Below, piece by piece: positions 45,355-54,327 of a DNA stretch of 64,000 bases. The stretch is taken from assembly GCF_030160835.1 (NCBI RefSeq), contig NZ_BSPC01000096.1:1-64000 (forward strand). The letters run 5' to 3'. The stretch is from Labrys miyagiensis (GTDB lineage Bacteria > Pseudomonadota > Alphaproteobacteria > Rhizobiales > Labraceae). Position 1 is the stretch's first letter. Every line of letters starts with the position of its first letter. The translations under genes and the position numbers were made by a program. Below the pieces are notes generated by a model that was given only the letters and a program-made list of their open reading frames with translations, had not been told where the DNA came from and made no database searches.

Positions 45355-46009
45355 CATCCTCTGGGTGATCGCGCAGGCCACCCGCGACACCGTGGTGATG
45401 GTCGCCATCGCCATTCTCTTCGGTGCGCTGATCGGCCTACCGGTCGGTATCTTCCTCGCCATGAGCAAGCGCGGCGAGTTGCTGGCGCTCCCCGCCGCCA
45501 ACGGCGTGCTCGGCGCCATCGTCAATGCGGCGCGTTCGACGCCCTTCATCATCCTGGTGGTGGCGATCATCCCGCTGACGCGACTGTTGGTCGGCACCTC
45601 CATCGGCACGGCGGCGGCGATCGTGCCTTTGACGCTGGCGGTGGCGCCCTTCATCGCGCGCATCGTCGAGAGCGCCATCCGCGAGGTCGATCCCGGCCTG
45701 ATCGAGGCGGCGCGGGCCTTCGGCGCCACACCCTTCCAGATCATTCGCAAGGTGCTGCTCGCCGAGGCTCTGCCGGCCATCGTGCTCGGCCTTACCCTCT
45801 CGACCGTCAGCCTGATCGGCTACTCGGCCATGGTCGGGGTGGTGGGCGGCGGCGGGCTTGGCGATGTCGGCGTGCGCTACGGCTACCAGCGCTTCATGCC
45901 CGACGTGATGGCCACGGTGGTCGCCATCCTCATCCTTCTCGTCCAGGGGGTCCAGTCCGCGGGAGACCGCATCGCCAGAAGGCTCAATAAACGCCTTCGA
46001 CACGACTGA
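45344..46009 (+). CDS. metI: Methionine ABC transporter permease
   Basis: A 221-residue permease with five membrane helices and the loop EAARAFGATPFQIIRKVLLAEALPAIVLGLTL that contacts MetN. MetI-type length (about 217). The start overlaps the metN end by 11 bases. Together with metN and metQ it forms a complete transporter. Confidence 0.93.
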   Translation: MSPDILWVIAQATRDTVVMVAIAILFGALIGLPVGIFLAMSKRGELLALPAANGVLGAIVNAARSTPFIILVVAIIPLTRLLVGTSIGTAAAIVPLTLAVAPFIARIVESAIREVDPGLIEAARAFGATPFQIIRKVLLAEALPAIVLGLTLSTVSLIGYSAMVGVVGGGGLGDVGVRYGYQRFMPDVMATVVAILILLVQGVQSAGDRIARRLNKRLRHD

Positions 46010-46038
46010 CCTTCAACCTAGCAACAGGAACTCTACGC

Positions 46039-46851
46039 ATGTCGACTTACAAACTGACGCGCCGCCGTTTCGCCGGCGCAGCCCTGGCGCTCGCCTTCCT
46101 CCTCGGCCCGGTGGGCGGGGCGCTCGCCGCCGAGACCATCAAGCTCGGCGTCATCGGTGGCGACGAGGAGCGCATCTGGGAGGTGGCCAAGAAGGTCGCC
46201 GCCAAGGGCGGCCTCGATATCGAGCTCATCTCCTTCTCCGACTATGCCATCCCCAACGAGGCGCTTGAGAAAGGCGATCTCGACGCCAATGCCTTCCAGC
46301 ACAAGCCCTACCTCGACAGCCAGATTGCGGCGCGCGGCTACAAGATTGTGGCGATCGGCTACACGCTGGTGGCGCCCATCGCCTTCTATTCCAAGAAGGT
46401 CAAAGCCTTCGCCGATCTGCCGCAAGGGGCCACCATCGGTATTCCAAACGATCCCTCCAATGGCGGCCGTGGCCTGAAGTTGCTGGAGGCCAATGGCCTG
46501 ATCAAGGTGAAGGCGGACAAGGGGCTGCTGCCGACGGTGCTCGATGTCACCGACAATCCCAAGAATGTGCAATTCAAGGAGATCGACGCCGCACAGATCC
46601 CCAATCTGCTGCCTGATCTCGATGGCGCAGTGATCAACACCAACTACGCCCTCGGCGCCGGGCTCTCGCCGCGCACGGATGCGCTGGTGCAGGAGAGCCG
46701 CACCGGCAATCCCTATGGCAATTTCATCGCGGTGCGCGAGGCGGACAAGGACAAGCCGGTGTTCAAGAAGCTGGTGGCCGCCTACCAGAATCAGGATGTG
46801 GCCGACTTCATCAACGCCAATTTCAAGGGCGCGATCCAGCCGGCTTGGTGA
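46039..46851 (+). CDS. metQ: Methionine ABC transporter substrate-binding protein (NlpA/MetQ family)
   Basis: A 270-residue NlpA-family binding protein: IKLGVIGGDEERIWEVAKKVAAKGGLDIELISF, NEALEKGDLDANAFQHKPYLDSQ (the methionine-binding region) and INTNYALGAGLSP. Unlike E. coli MetQ it has no lipobox; instead it has a Tat-type leader (LTRRRFAGAALALAFLLGP), so it is probably a free periplasmic protein. It ends the operon, followed by dispersed repeats. Confidence 0.92.
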   Translation: MSTYKLTRRRFAGAALALAFLLGPVGGALAAETIKLGVIGGDEERIWEVAKKVAAKGGLDIELISFSDYAIPNEALEKGDLDANAFQHKPYLDSQIAARGYKIVAIGYTLVAPIAFYSKKVKAFADLPQGATIGIPNDPSNGGRGLKLLEANGLIKVKADKGLLPTVLDVTDNPKNVQFKEIDAAQIPNLLPDLDGAVINTNYALGAGLSPRTDALVQESRTGNPYGNFIAVREADKDKPVFKKLVAAYQNQDVADFINANFKGAIQPAW

Positions 46852-46858
46852 GGCTTTG

Positions 46859-47043
46859 GTGTGCCGACCTCCAGGTCGGCATGGGACCTCAACTCGACCG
46901 GCGAGGGCGTCGTTTCCGTGCCGGTCTGAAGACCGGCACACCAGGAAGGCGGGGGTTCGGTGTGCCGGTCTTCAGACCGGCATGGAACCTCAGCCTGACC
47001 GGCGAGGGCGCCGCTTCCGTGCCGGTCTGAAGACCGGCACACC
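46859..47043. repeat. Two tandem copies of an approximately 87-base palindromic element
   Basis: Copy 1 spans about 46859-46943 and copy 2 about 46959-47043, each with end palindromes (GTGCCGGTCT/AGACCGGCAC type) and a conserved 30-base middle (CGACCGGCGAGGGCG-type). The two ends of one copy also pair with each other. They are separated by about 15 bases. Short ORFs in both strands cross the element, but they are composed of repeat sequence and are not genes. The rest of 47044-47270 has no recognisable gene. Confidence 0.85.
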
Positions 47044-47270
47044 CAAGTGGCGCGTACTCCGCGGGTCGATGTCCTCAACGACAAGGCCTTCCAGCAGGGA
47101 GCCCTTGAAACGCGAAAGCCGCACAACCAACTCTTCTGGGCGAATCTCCGATCGCCCTGAAGGCGCGATCTCGGCGCAACACGACGTATTGAAACAACCG
47201 TCCAAGGCATTGTGGTACCAGTGTTTCACGGCAGTGGTCGGGGCTCTCCATCCGTTGGACGAAGAAAGAA

Positions 47271-47291
47271 AAGAATATAAAATCTATAGAC
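47271..47291 (+). promoter_or_regulatory. Sulfur-box site E, flavin reductase promoter
   Basis: AGAATA, nine bases TAAAATCTA, TAGACA. The right half is a good match, the left half weak. It lies 84 bases before the flavin reductase start. Confidence 0.45.
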
Positions 47292-47374
47292 ATTAACTTC
47301 TTATTGTTGCACCATTCTTTGCAGTTGCGCCGCTGGTGCCGTGAAGGGGAGCGGGGCTTCCGCGCCTGATCTGA

Positions 47375-47899
47375 ATGACGGATACGACCATGAATATCTC
47401 TGTGAAGATTCCCTCGATCGGATCACCCTCCCTGCGCGATGCGATGCGGTTGGTGGCTGGCGGTGTGAGCGTCATCACCGCGGGCGAGGGGGACGAGCGC
47501 ACCGGCCTGACCGTGACCTCGGCGGTGTCGCTGGCGGTCGATCCACCCACGATGATCATCTGCGTCAATCGCGAGGCTTCGGCCTGGCCGATCATCCGGC
47601 GCTACGGCCATTATTGCGTGAACATCCTCGCGCATGACCAGCAGCATGTCGCCGACCGCTTCGCCGGCAAGGGCGGCATCAAGGGCGTGGCACGCTATGA
47701 GAACGCCTCCTGGCGCGGTCTCTTTACCGGCGCCCTGGCTCTGGAAGGCGCGCTGGCCTCCATCGATTGCGAGGTCGAGGAGTTCATCGACCGGCACAGC
47801 CATTCGATCGTCATCGGCGCCGTGCGCGGCATCCGCACCAATCCCGGCAAGCCCCTAGTTTATGCCCAGGGCAGTTACGGCGGATTCCATCCGGCCTAA
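47375..47899 (+). CDS. Flavin reductase family protein
   Basis: A 174-residue flavin reductase-like FMN-binding-split-barrel protein (HpaC/SsuE-replacement type): LRDAMRLVAGGVSVITAG, TSAVSLAVDPPTMIICVNREASAWPIIRRYGHYCVNILAHDQQHVADRFAG and GSYGGFHP at the C-terminus. It should supply FMNH2 to SsuD, SfnB-associated or NtaA-type monooxygenases, the typical partners. Two ATGs (47375 and 47390) are possible. A sulfur-box is upstream. Confidence 0.9.
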   Translation: MTDTTMNISVKIPSIGSPSLRDAMRLVAGGVSVITAGEGDERTGLTVTSAVSLAVDPPTMIICVNREASAWPIIRRYGHYCVNILAHDQQHVADRFAGKGGIKGVARYENASWRGLFTGALALEGALASIDCEVEEFIDRHSHSIVIGAVRGIRTNPGKPLVYAQGSYGGFHPA

Positions 47900-47951
47900 G
47901 GCGGCGGTTGGGCGAGATGGGGGCGTTGAAAATGGAGCGCGCCGTCGAAGT

Positions 47952-48151
47952 CCCCTCGCCCCGTTCTTGCGGGGAGAGGATAGAGGTGAGGGGCTGCGTA
48001 GACCTGTGGGATTGGCGTTCGAAGAGCACAGCATCGGGATGGGTGCCCATCTGGGATGTCCATCCCGTTGATCTCAGTTGGGAATATAGTTCTGCTATTG
48101 TCGCGCTGCCCCCTCACCTCTATCCTCTCCCCGTAAGGACGGGGCGAGGGG
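47952..48151. repeat. Inverted repeat with 42-base arms
   Basis: Arms at 47952-47993 and 48110-48151 are complementary except at a few positions, with a 116-base middle. The arms themselves contain CCCCG/CGGGG hairpins. The style is that of the widespread CCCCTCNCCTCTATCCTCTC repeats. It occupies the space between the flavin reductase and sfnB-like genes; no gene is present here. Confidence 0.85.
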
Positions 48152-48219
48152 GTGCAATCGCCCTGCCTTGTTTTAAGACGTCTCATCTCGCCCAACCGAA
48201 GTCTGTCTCCTTTCTATTT

Positions 48220-48240
48220 AGTTGATAAAATATATAGACA
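48220..48240 (+). promoter_or_regulatory. Sulfur-box site F, sfnB promoter
   Basis: AGTTGA, nine bases TAAAATATA, TAGACA. It lies 50 bases before the chosen sfnB start and overlaps the longer upstream frame, which supports the later start. Confidence 0.6.
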
Positions 48241-48290
48241 TTAAAGACTCGATAGTGCAGCATTTCCTGGAATCCATTCAGGTTGCTGTC

Positions 48291-49529
48291 ATGACCATCT
48301 CCGTCGCTCCGCCGATCACCACCGAGCCGCCGGCCTTCGATCTCGAACCGCAGGCCCATGTCATCCGCTCCGATGCCGAGGCCATCGAGGTGGCGAAGGC
48401 CCTGGCTGCCGAATTCGCCGTCGAAGCCGCACAGCGTGACCGCGACCGCCGCCTGCCCGCCGCCGAACTCGACCGTTTTTCCAAGAGCGGGCTGTGGGGC
48501 ATCACCATCCCCGGGACCTATGGCGGGGCAGGGGTATCCTGGGTCACGCTGACGGAAGTCATCAAGCTGATCTCGGCCGCCGATCCCTCCATCGGCCAGA
48601 TCCCGCAAAACCACTTGGCTGCGCTCGACGCCATCCGCGTCACCGCGTCGGAGGAGCAGAAGAGGCTGTGGTTCGCCCGCGTCTTGCAGGGGTATCGGCT
48701 CGGCAACGCCTTCTCGGAGGCTCGATCGAAGCATGTCGGTGCCTTCGAGACCACTCTCACGCCGGAGGGCGATGGCTATCGCATCAATGGCGAGAAGTTC
48801 TATGCCACCGGCGCGCTGTTTGCCCACTACATCCACGTCGGCGCCGTCAATCCCGAGGGCAAGGTGCATCTGGCCATCGTGCCGCGCTGGGCGGCCGGGC
48901 TTGCCATCATCGACAATTGGTCGAGCTTCGGCCAGCGCACCACGGCCAGCGGCAATGTCAGGATCGACAATGTCCGTGTCGAGGCCGAGGGCGTGATCCC
49001 GGCCTATCTCGGTGGCGAGAAGCCGACCACCAACGGCTCCGTCTCGCAGATCATCCAGGCAGCCGTGGATGCCGGCATCGCCCGCGGCGCCATCGACGAG
49101 ACCATCCATTTCGTGCGCAACCATGTCCGCCCCTGGATCGATAGTGGCCAGGAGCATGGCTATGACGACGTCTTCACCATCGCCCAGATCGGCGATCTCA
49201 AGATCAAGCTGCATGCGGCCGAGGCGCTGCTGGAGCGCGCCGGCCGGGCGATCGATGCCGCCTTCGACGACACCACGGAGGAGGGCGCCACGGCAGCCGC
49301 CGTCGCTGTCGCCGAGGCCAAGGTGCTGACCACCGAGATCGCCATCCTTGCCACCAACAAGCTGCATGAGCTCGGCGGCACGCGCTCCACCCTCGGCCAG
49401 TACAATCTCGACCGGCACTGGCGCAATGCGCGCACCCATACGCTGCATGATCCGGTGCGCTGGAAGTTCTTCCATGTCGGCAACCATGCACTGAACGGGG
49501 TCAAGCCGCCACGGCACGCGTGGAGCTGA
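48291..49529 (+). CDS. SfnB family sulfur acquisition oxidoreductase (first copy)
   Basis: A 412-residue acyl-CoA-dehydrogenase-fold flavoprotein of the SfnB family, which in Pseudomonas belongs to the dimethyl sulfone/sulfonate regulon. Features: SIGQIPQNHLAALDAIRV, FSEARSKHVGAFETTLTPEGDGYRINGEKFYATGALFAHYIHVGAVN, FGQRTTASGNVRIDNV and the C-terminal RHWRNARTHTLHDPVRWKFFHVGN. The ATG at 48291 is chosen because the longer frame (48222) includes the sulfur-box. It is followed by a second copy. Probably an FMNH2-dependent monooxygenase acting on an organosulfur compound. Confidence 0.9.
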   Translation: MTISVAPPITTEPPAFDLEPQAHVIRSDAEAIEVAKALAAEFAVEAAQRDRDRRLPAAELDRFSKSGLWGITIPGTYGGAGVSWVTLTEVIKLISAADPSIGQIPQNHLAALDAIRVTASEEQKRLWFARVLQGYRLGNAFSEARSKHVGAFETTLTPEGDGYRINGEKFYATGALFAHYIHVGAVNPEGKVHLAIVPRWAAGLAIIDNWSSFGQRTTASGNVRIDNVRVEAEGVIPAYLGGEKPTTNGSVSQIIQAAVDAGIARGAIDETIHFVRNHVRPWIDSGQEHGYDDVFTIAQIGDLKIKLHAAEALLERAGRAIDAAFDDTTEEGATAAAVAVAEAKVLTTEIAILATNKLHELGGTRSTLGQYNLDRHWRNARTHTLHDPVRWKFFHVGNHALNGVKPPRHAWS

Positions 49530-49534
49530 GCCTC

Positions 49535-49619
49535 CCTGGGATCGCAGGCTTCCAGCCTGCCTCTTCCTATCCTTCAAGCGCAACGTTCAAGAGCAGGCAG
49601 GGATGCCTGCGATCCCAGG
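49535..49619. repeat. Inverted repeat between the two sfnB-like genes
   Basis: Complementary 31-base arms (49535-49565 and 49589-49619) with a few mismatches, resembling the 19.1 kb element in style. It fills nearly the whole gap between the two sfnB copies. Confidence 0.8.
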
Positions 49620-49627
49620 AATAGCCC

Positions 49628-50884
49628 ATGTCCACCGCCGCTCTCACCATCGATACCCCGCCCGAGCGCATCGTCGCCTTCAGGGCGCCGCCGCTCCGCG
49701 CCAGGCACGCCCATGTCATCAAGGACGATGCCGAGGCGCTTGTCGTCGCCCGTCGGCTTGCCGACAGGATCGCCGTATCAGCTATCGAGCGCGATCGCGA
49801 GCGGCGCCTGCCTTTCGAGGAGCTCGACTGGCTCTCCGATGCCGGCCTGCTCGCCATCACCGTGCCGAAAGCCTATGGCGGCGCCGAGGTTTCCTCAGGC
49901 ACCCTGGCCGAGGTGATCGCGATCCTCTCGGAAGCGGATGGCTCGATCGGCCAGATCCCGCAGAACCACTTCTTCATCCTGCACGCCCTGCGCCTCGAAG
50001 GCAGCGAGGAGCAGAAGCGTTTCTTCTACGGCCGCATCCTGTCGGGCGAGCGCATCGGCAATGCCCTCTCGGAGATCGGCACCAAGACGGCGCAAGACCA
50101 CAACACGCGCCTTTCCAAGGACGGCCCAGTCCTGCGCCTCAACGGACGCAAATTCTACTGCACCGGCGCGCTGTTCGCCCATTGGGTGGCCGTGGTCGCC
50201 AATGACGACGACGGCCGTTCGACCATCTCCTTCGTGCCCCGCGAGACGCCCGGCCTCACGGTGATCGACGACTGGTCCGGCTTCGGCCAGCGCGTCACGG
50301 CGTCCGGCACCACTACGCTCGACAATGTCGAGGTCCATCCCTTCGCCGTGATCTCGCTACGCGCGGTATTCGACCGGCCGACCTCGATGGGTCCGGTCGC
50401 CCAGATCATGCATGCCGCGGTCGAGGCCGGCATCGCTCGCGCTGCGTTGAAGGAGACGGTGCATTACGTCCGCAACCACGCGCGGCCCTGGAAGGACAGC
50501 GGCCTCGATCACGGTTATGAGGATCCCTATACCATCGCCCAGATCGGCGAGGTGAAGATCCGCGTCTCCGCCTCCGACGTGCTGCTGGAGCGGGCAGGGC
50601 GCATTACCGACGTCGCGGTGGCCGATCCCACCGTCGAAACGGTGGCCGCCGCCTCCATCGCCGTGGCCGAGGCGAAGGTCGCCTCGACCGAGGCCTCGCT
50701 GCATGCCGGCAGCAAGCTGATCGAACTCGCCGGCTCGCGCGCCACCCAGGCCCAGTACGGGCTCGACCGTTTCTGGCGCAATGCCCGCACCCACACCGTG
50801 CACGACCCCGTGCGCTGGAAATACCGAGCCATCGGCGACTACTGGCTCAACGGCATCAACCCGCCGCGCCACGGCGCGATCTGA
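49628..50884 (+). CDS. SfnB family sulfur acquisition oxidoreductase (second copy)
   Basis: A 418-residue paralogue of the preceding gene with the same landmarks: SIGQIPQNHFFILHALRLEGSEEQ, LSEIGTKTAQDHNTRLS, GRKFYCTGALFAHWVAVVAN and FWRNARTHTVHDPVRWKY. Sequence differences across the substrate region suggest a different sulfur compound. It sits 98 bases after the first copy and 110 bases before ssuD, and could use the same upstream sulfur-box promoter. Confidence 0.9.
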   Translation: MSTAALTIDTPPERIVAFRAPPLRARHAHVIKDDAEALVVARRLADRIAVSAIERDRERRLPFEELDWLSDAGLLAITVPKAYGGAEVSSGTLAEVIAILSEADGSIGQIPQNHFFILHALRLEGSEEQKRFFYGRILSGERIGNALSEIGTKTAQDHNTRLSKDGPVLRLNGRKFYCTGALFAHWVAVVANDDDGRSTISFVPRETPGLTVIDDWSGFGQRVTASGTTTLDNVEVHPFAVISLRAVFDRPTSMGPVAQIMHAAVEAGIARAALKETVHYVRNHARPWKDSGLDHGYEDPYTIAQIGEVKIRVSASDVLLERAGRITDVAVADPTVETVAAASIAVAEAKVASTEASLHAGSKLIELAGSRATQAQYGLDRFWRNARTHTVHDPVRWKYRAIGDYWLNGINPPRHGAI

Positions 50885-50917
50885 GATGGATCATTTTCAT
50901 TGAGGCGATCCGCTAAC

Positions 50918-50947
50918 CGTCATTGCTTCGCTGCGCTCGCAATGACG
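50918..50947. repeat. Short palindromic repeat upstream of ssuD
   Basis: CGTCATTGC (50918-50926) and GCAATGACG (50939-50947) form a nine-base-pair stem. This CGTCATTGC palindrome is common in Alphaproteobacterial intergenic DNA. Confidence 0.7.
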
Positions 50948-50993
50948 GCGGCTCCGCCTCGAGCCTCCCACATTCGACTGAGAGACCCGCATC

Positions 50994-52187
50994 ATGCCCT
51001 ACGATCTCGACCTGCCGCAGCCCGCCAAGGAGACCGACGTCCTCTGGTTCCTGCCGACCCATGGCGACGGCCGCTATCTCGGCAGCGAGGAGGGGGCCCG
51101 GCATGTCTCGCTCGGCTATCTCTCGCAGATCGCCCGGGCGGCTGACGAACTCGGCTATTTCGGCGTGCTGCTGCCCACCGGCCGTTCCTGCGAGGACAGC
51201 TGGGTGATCGCTTCGGCCATGGTGCCGATCACCAAGCGCCTGCGCTTCCTGGTGGCTGTGAGGCCCGGCCTCACGACGCCCGCCTTCGCGGCCCGTCAGA
51301 CGGCCACCCTCGATCGGCTCTCCGATGGCCGCCTGCTCATCAATGTGGTCACCGGCGGCGATCCCGTCGAACTCAAGGGCGATGGCGTCTTCCAGGATCA
51401 CACCGAGCGCTACGAGGTTACCGACGAATATCTCACCATCTGGCGTGAGCTGCTTCAGGGCGGCAAGGTCAATTTCCTGGGCAAGCATCTGCGCATCGAG
51501 GATGGCACGCTCCTGTATCCGCCCGTAAACAAGCCTTATCCGCCGCTCTATTTCGGCGGCTCCTCGGCCATCGGCAACGAGGTGGCGGGCAAGCATGTCG
51601 ACGTCTACCTCACCTGGGGCGAGCCGCCGCAGCAGGTGGCGGAGAAGATCGCCCATGCCAAAGCCGTGGCGGCCAAATATGGTCGCACGCTGTCTTTCGG
51701 CATCCGCCTGCATGTCATCGTGCGCGAGACCTCCGCCGAGGCCTGGGCCGCAGCGGAGAACCTGATCTCCAGGCTCGACGACGAAACCATCGCCACCGCC
51801 CAGAAGGCCTTCGCGCGCATGGATTCCGTCGGCCAGAGCCGCATGCGGGCGCTGCATGGCGGCTCGCGCGACAAGCTCGAGGTCAGCCCGAACCTGTGGG
51901 CGGGTGTCGGCCTGGTACGCGGCGGCGCCGGCACGGCGCTGGTCGGCAATCCCGACGAGGTGGCCGAGCGCATGAAGGAATATATGGCGCTCGGCATCGA
52001 TCGCTTCATTCTCTCCGGCTACCCGCATCTGGAGGAGTGTTACCGCTTCGCCGAGCTGGTCTTCCCCCGGCTGCCCTTGAAGAAGACCACGGGCAACGAT
52101 CTCGGCCCGGCCCGCAATGCCGGACCCTTCGGCGAGATCATCGCCAATGTCGTGGCGCCCTCGCACAGGAAGGCAGCGGCCGGGTAG
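50994..52187 (+). CDS. ssuD: FMNH2-dependent alkanesulfonate monooxygenase
   Basis: Cleaves alkanesulfonates to aldehyde and sulfite using FMNH2 and O2. The 397-residue luciferase-like protein has [58 protein letters not shown] and [12 protein letters not shown], close to E. coli SsuD (381 residues). The FMNH2 likely comes from the flavin reductase at 47.4 kb. It is downstream of two sfnB copies and upstream of an NtaA-type monooxygenase. Confidence 0.94.
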   Translation: MPYDLDLPQPAKETDVLWFLPTHGDGRYLGSEEGARHVSLGYLSQIARAADELGYFGVLLPTGRSCEDSWVIASAMVPITKRLRFLVAVRPGLTTPAFAARQTATLDRLSDGRLLINVVTGGDPVELKGDGVFQDHTERYEVTDEYLTIWRELLQGGKVNFLGKHLRIEDGTLLYPPVNKPYPPLYFGGSSAIGNEVAGKHVDVYLTWGEPPQQVAEKIAHAKAVAAKYGRTLSFGIRLHVIVRETSAEAWAAAENLISRLDDETIATAQKAFARMDSVGQSRMRALHGGSRDKLEVSPNLWAGVGLVRGGAGTALVGNPDEVAERMKEYMALGIDRFILSGYPHLEECYRFAELVFPRLPLKKTTGNDLGPARNAGPFGEIIANVVAPSHRKAAAG

Positions 52188-52194
52188 GGAAATC

Positions 52195-52341
52195 GTCATC
52201 CCGCACGCACGGCGTCATGCAACGACGCGGTGCAGTCAGACCAAACAAGAGTTTGGTCCGGGGACCGTTCTCAAGCCAATCTCCTCTTGCGGTCCCGGGT
52301 CTGCGAAGCGACACTTCGTGCCGCGTCGCGCCCGGGATGAC
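52195..52341. repeat. Nested inverted-repeat element between ssuD and the NtaA-type gene
   Basis: Outer arms GTCATCCCG (52195-52203) and CGGGATGAC (52333-52341) enclose a GACCAAAC/GTTTGGTC hairpin (52239-52258) and a GGGACCG/CGGTCCC pair. It overlaps the approach to the next gene's start. Confidence 0.7.
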
Positions 52342-52355
52342 AATCGAACGAGATC

Positions 52356-53741
52356 ATGCCCAAGCCCATCCGCCTCAATGCCTTCGAGATGAACTGCGTG
52401 GCGCATCAGTCCCCCGGATTGTGGCGCCATCCGCGGGACCGTTCGCGCGATTACAAGAAGCTCGATTATTGGATCGATCTATCAAAAACTTTGGAGCGCG
52501 GCCTGTTCGATGGACTGTTCCTGGCTGATGTCTTGGGCGTCTACGACGTCTTCGGCGGCAATGCCGAGGCAGCCTTGCGCCATGGCACGCAAACCCCGGT
52601 GAACGATCCGCTGCTGCTGGTGCCCGCCATGGCCACGGCCACAAGCCATCTCGGCTTCGGCGTCACCGTCAATCTTTCCTATGAGCCGCCCTATGCCTTC
52701 GCCCGGCGCATGTCGACGCTGGACCATCTGACCGGGGGACGCATCGGCTGGAACATCGTCACCGGCTATCTCGACAGCGCCGCCCAGGGCGCGGGGAAGC
52801 CGAAGCAGACGGCGCATGATGATCGCTATGCCATCGCCGAAGATTATATGACGGCCGTATACAAGCTCTGGGAGGAGAGCTGGGCCGACGATGCGGTGGT
52901 GGCGGATGCTCGCGCCGGCGTGTTCACGGATCCCTCCCGCGTGCGCAGGATCCGGCATGACGGGCCCCATTTTCGCATCGATGCCCTGCATCTGAGCGAA
53001 CCCTCGCCGCAGCGCACGCCGGTGCTCTACCAGGCGGGGACCTCGCCGGCCGGGCGCGATTTCGCCGCCCGCCACGCCGAATGCATCTTCATGTCCGGCC
53101 CCAGCCGCAAGGTGATCGCCCCGCGCGTTGCCGCCATCCGCGAGGCGGCGGCCAGGCTCGGGCGCGATCCATCAGGGATCCTGATGTTCACCCTTCTCAC
53201 GGTGATCGTGGCGCCGACCGACGCGGAGGCTCAGGCCAAGCTCGCCGAGTATCGCCGCTATGCCGATCCCGAGGGCGCGCTGACCTTGATGTCGGGCTGG
53301 ACCGGCATCGACTTCTCGAAGCTGGATCCCGATGCCATCGTGCAGCATGTCGAGAACGAGGCCGGCCGGTCCGCGCTCGAGAACATCACCCGCGCCGATC
53401 CCGACCGGACCTGGACGGTGCGCGAGGTCGCCGAGCATGTCTCGATCGGCGGCATCGGCCCCGTCATCGTCGGCTCTCCCGCCACGGTTGCCGACGAACT
53501 CGAAGCCTGGGTCGACGAAACCGGCATCGACGGCTTCAACCTGGCCTTCGCGGTGCGCCCCGAAACTTTCCGCGATGTCGTCGATTTCCTGGTGCCGGAA
53601 CTGCAGCGGCGCGGGCGCTACAAGACCGCCTATCGGAAGGGGACGCTGCGCGAAAAGCTCTTCGGTGGTTCGGCGCGATTGCCACCGGACCATACTGGTG
53701 CAAATTACCGGCAGGTTTGGCAGGCTATTGAAGCCGTCTGA
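52356..53741 (+). CDS. LLM class flavin-dependent monooxygenase (NtaA/SnaA/DszA/DmoA family)
   Basis: A 461-residue FMNH2-dependent monooxygenase of the bacterial luciferase superfamily, NtaA branch: LDYWIDLSKTLERGLFDGLFLADVLGVYD, GVTVNLSYEPPYAFARRMSTLDHLTGGRIGWNIVTGY, VLYQAGTSPAGRDFAARHAECIF and the long C-terminal ending. Branch members include nitrilotriacetate, dibenzothiophene-sulfone and dimethyl-sulfide monooxygenases. The sulfur cluster favours an organosulfur substrate; the exact one is not readable. It lies just before an Rrf2 regulator. Confidence 0.9.
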   Translation: MPKPIRLNAFEMNCVAHQSPGLWRHPRDRSRDYKKLDYWIDLSKTLERGLFDGLFLADVLGVYDVFGGNAEAALRHGTQTPVNDPLLLVPAMATATSHLGFGVTVNLSYEPPYAFARRMSTLDHLTGGRIGWNIVTGYLDSAAQGAGKPKQTAHDDRYAIAEDYMTAVYKLWEESWADDAVVADARAGVFTDPSRVRRIRHDGPHFRIDALHLSEPSPQRTPVLYQAGTSPAGRDFAARHAECIFMSGPSRKVIAPRVAAIREAAARLGRDPSGILMFTLLTVIVAPTDAEAQAKLAEYRRYADPEGALTLMSGWTGIDFSKLDPDAIVQHVENEAGRSALENITRADPDRTWTVREVAEHVSIGGIGPVIVGSPATVADELEAWVDETGIDGFNLAFAVRPETFRDVVDFLVPELQRRGRYKTAYRKGTLREKLFGGSARLPPDHTGANYRQVWQAIEAV

Positions 53742-53812
53742 TTGGCAAATCACCAATTTTGCTATTACCAGATATCGAAAGGAAATTTTGCTGACACGTT
53801 CCTGGGGGCCGC

Positions 53813-54262
53813 ATGCTGACGAAGAAGGGCAAATACGGCCTCAAGGCGATGGTGCATCTGGCGGGGCAGGAGCCCGGCAGGCCCTGCCTGGTCTCCGATA
53901 TCGCCGAGCAGAATGGCATTCCCAAGAAGTTCCTTGATACGATCCTGGGCGAGCTCAAGAATGCCGGCTTCCTGCATTCGAAGAAGGGCAAGGGCGGTGG
54001 CTATGTGCTGGGGCGGCCCGCCAGCGAAATCAGGGTCGGCCATATCGTGCGCGTGCTCGACGGCCCGCTGGCGCCGATCCCCTGCGCCAGCCGCACGGCC
54101 TATCAGCGCTGCGACGATTGCACCGACGAGAGCCAATGTTCGGTTCGCCTGATGATGCTGGAAGTCCGCCAGGCAATCTCGACCGTGCTGGACAACCGCA
54201 GCCTCGCCGAGATGCGCGCCTTGGCCGACCTCGACGACCTTACTTACATGTATCACATCTGA
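53813..54262 (+). CDS. Rrf2 family transcriptional regulator with clustered cysteines
   Basis: A 149-residue Rrf2 protein: winged helix-turn-helix in residues 1-65 (LTKKGKYGLKAMVHLAG; DIAEQNGIPKKFLDTILGELKNAGFLHSKKGKGGGYVLGR). The C-terminal part has cysteines at 91, 100, 103 and 109 (C-x8-C-x2-C-x5-C), suited to an Fe-S cluster or to thiol sensing; this differs from the C-x5-C-x5-C of IscR. The family includes IscR, RirA, NsrR and CymR, the last a sulfur regulator in Bacillus. Placed within sulfur genes, it is the best candidate to bind the 21-base sulfur-box motif. GGGGG precedes the start. Confidence 0.9.
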   Translation: MLTKKGKYGLKAMVHLAGQEPGRPCLVSDIAEQNGIPKKFLDTILGELKNAGFLHSKKGKGGGYVLGRPASEIRVGHIVRVLDGPLAPIPCASRTAYQRCDDCTDESQCSVRLMMLEVRQAISTVLDNRSLAEMRALADLDDLTYMYHI

Positions 54263-54327
54263 GCGCCGCCCGTTTCCGGATCAGATGCCTTTGTGCGCCC
54301 GGAAGCCGTTGCTGCTTGCGTGCCTTT

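Noticed and set aside
46845-47030. Short ORFs in the 46.9 kb repeats
   Set aside because: They consist of palindromic element sequence; similar peptides arise wherever the element occurs, in either strand.
46859-47043. Possible CRISPR-like array from regularly repeated palindromes
   Set aside because: Only two copies, each with internal structure and a conserved rather than unique middle; no cas genes nearby.
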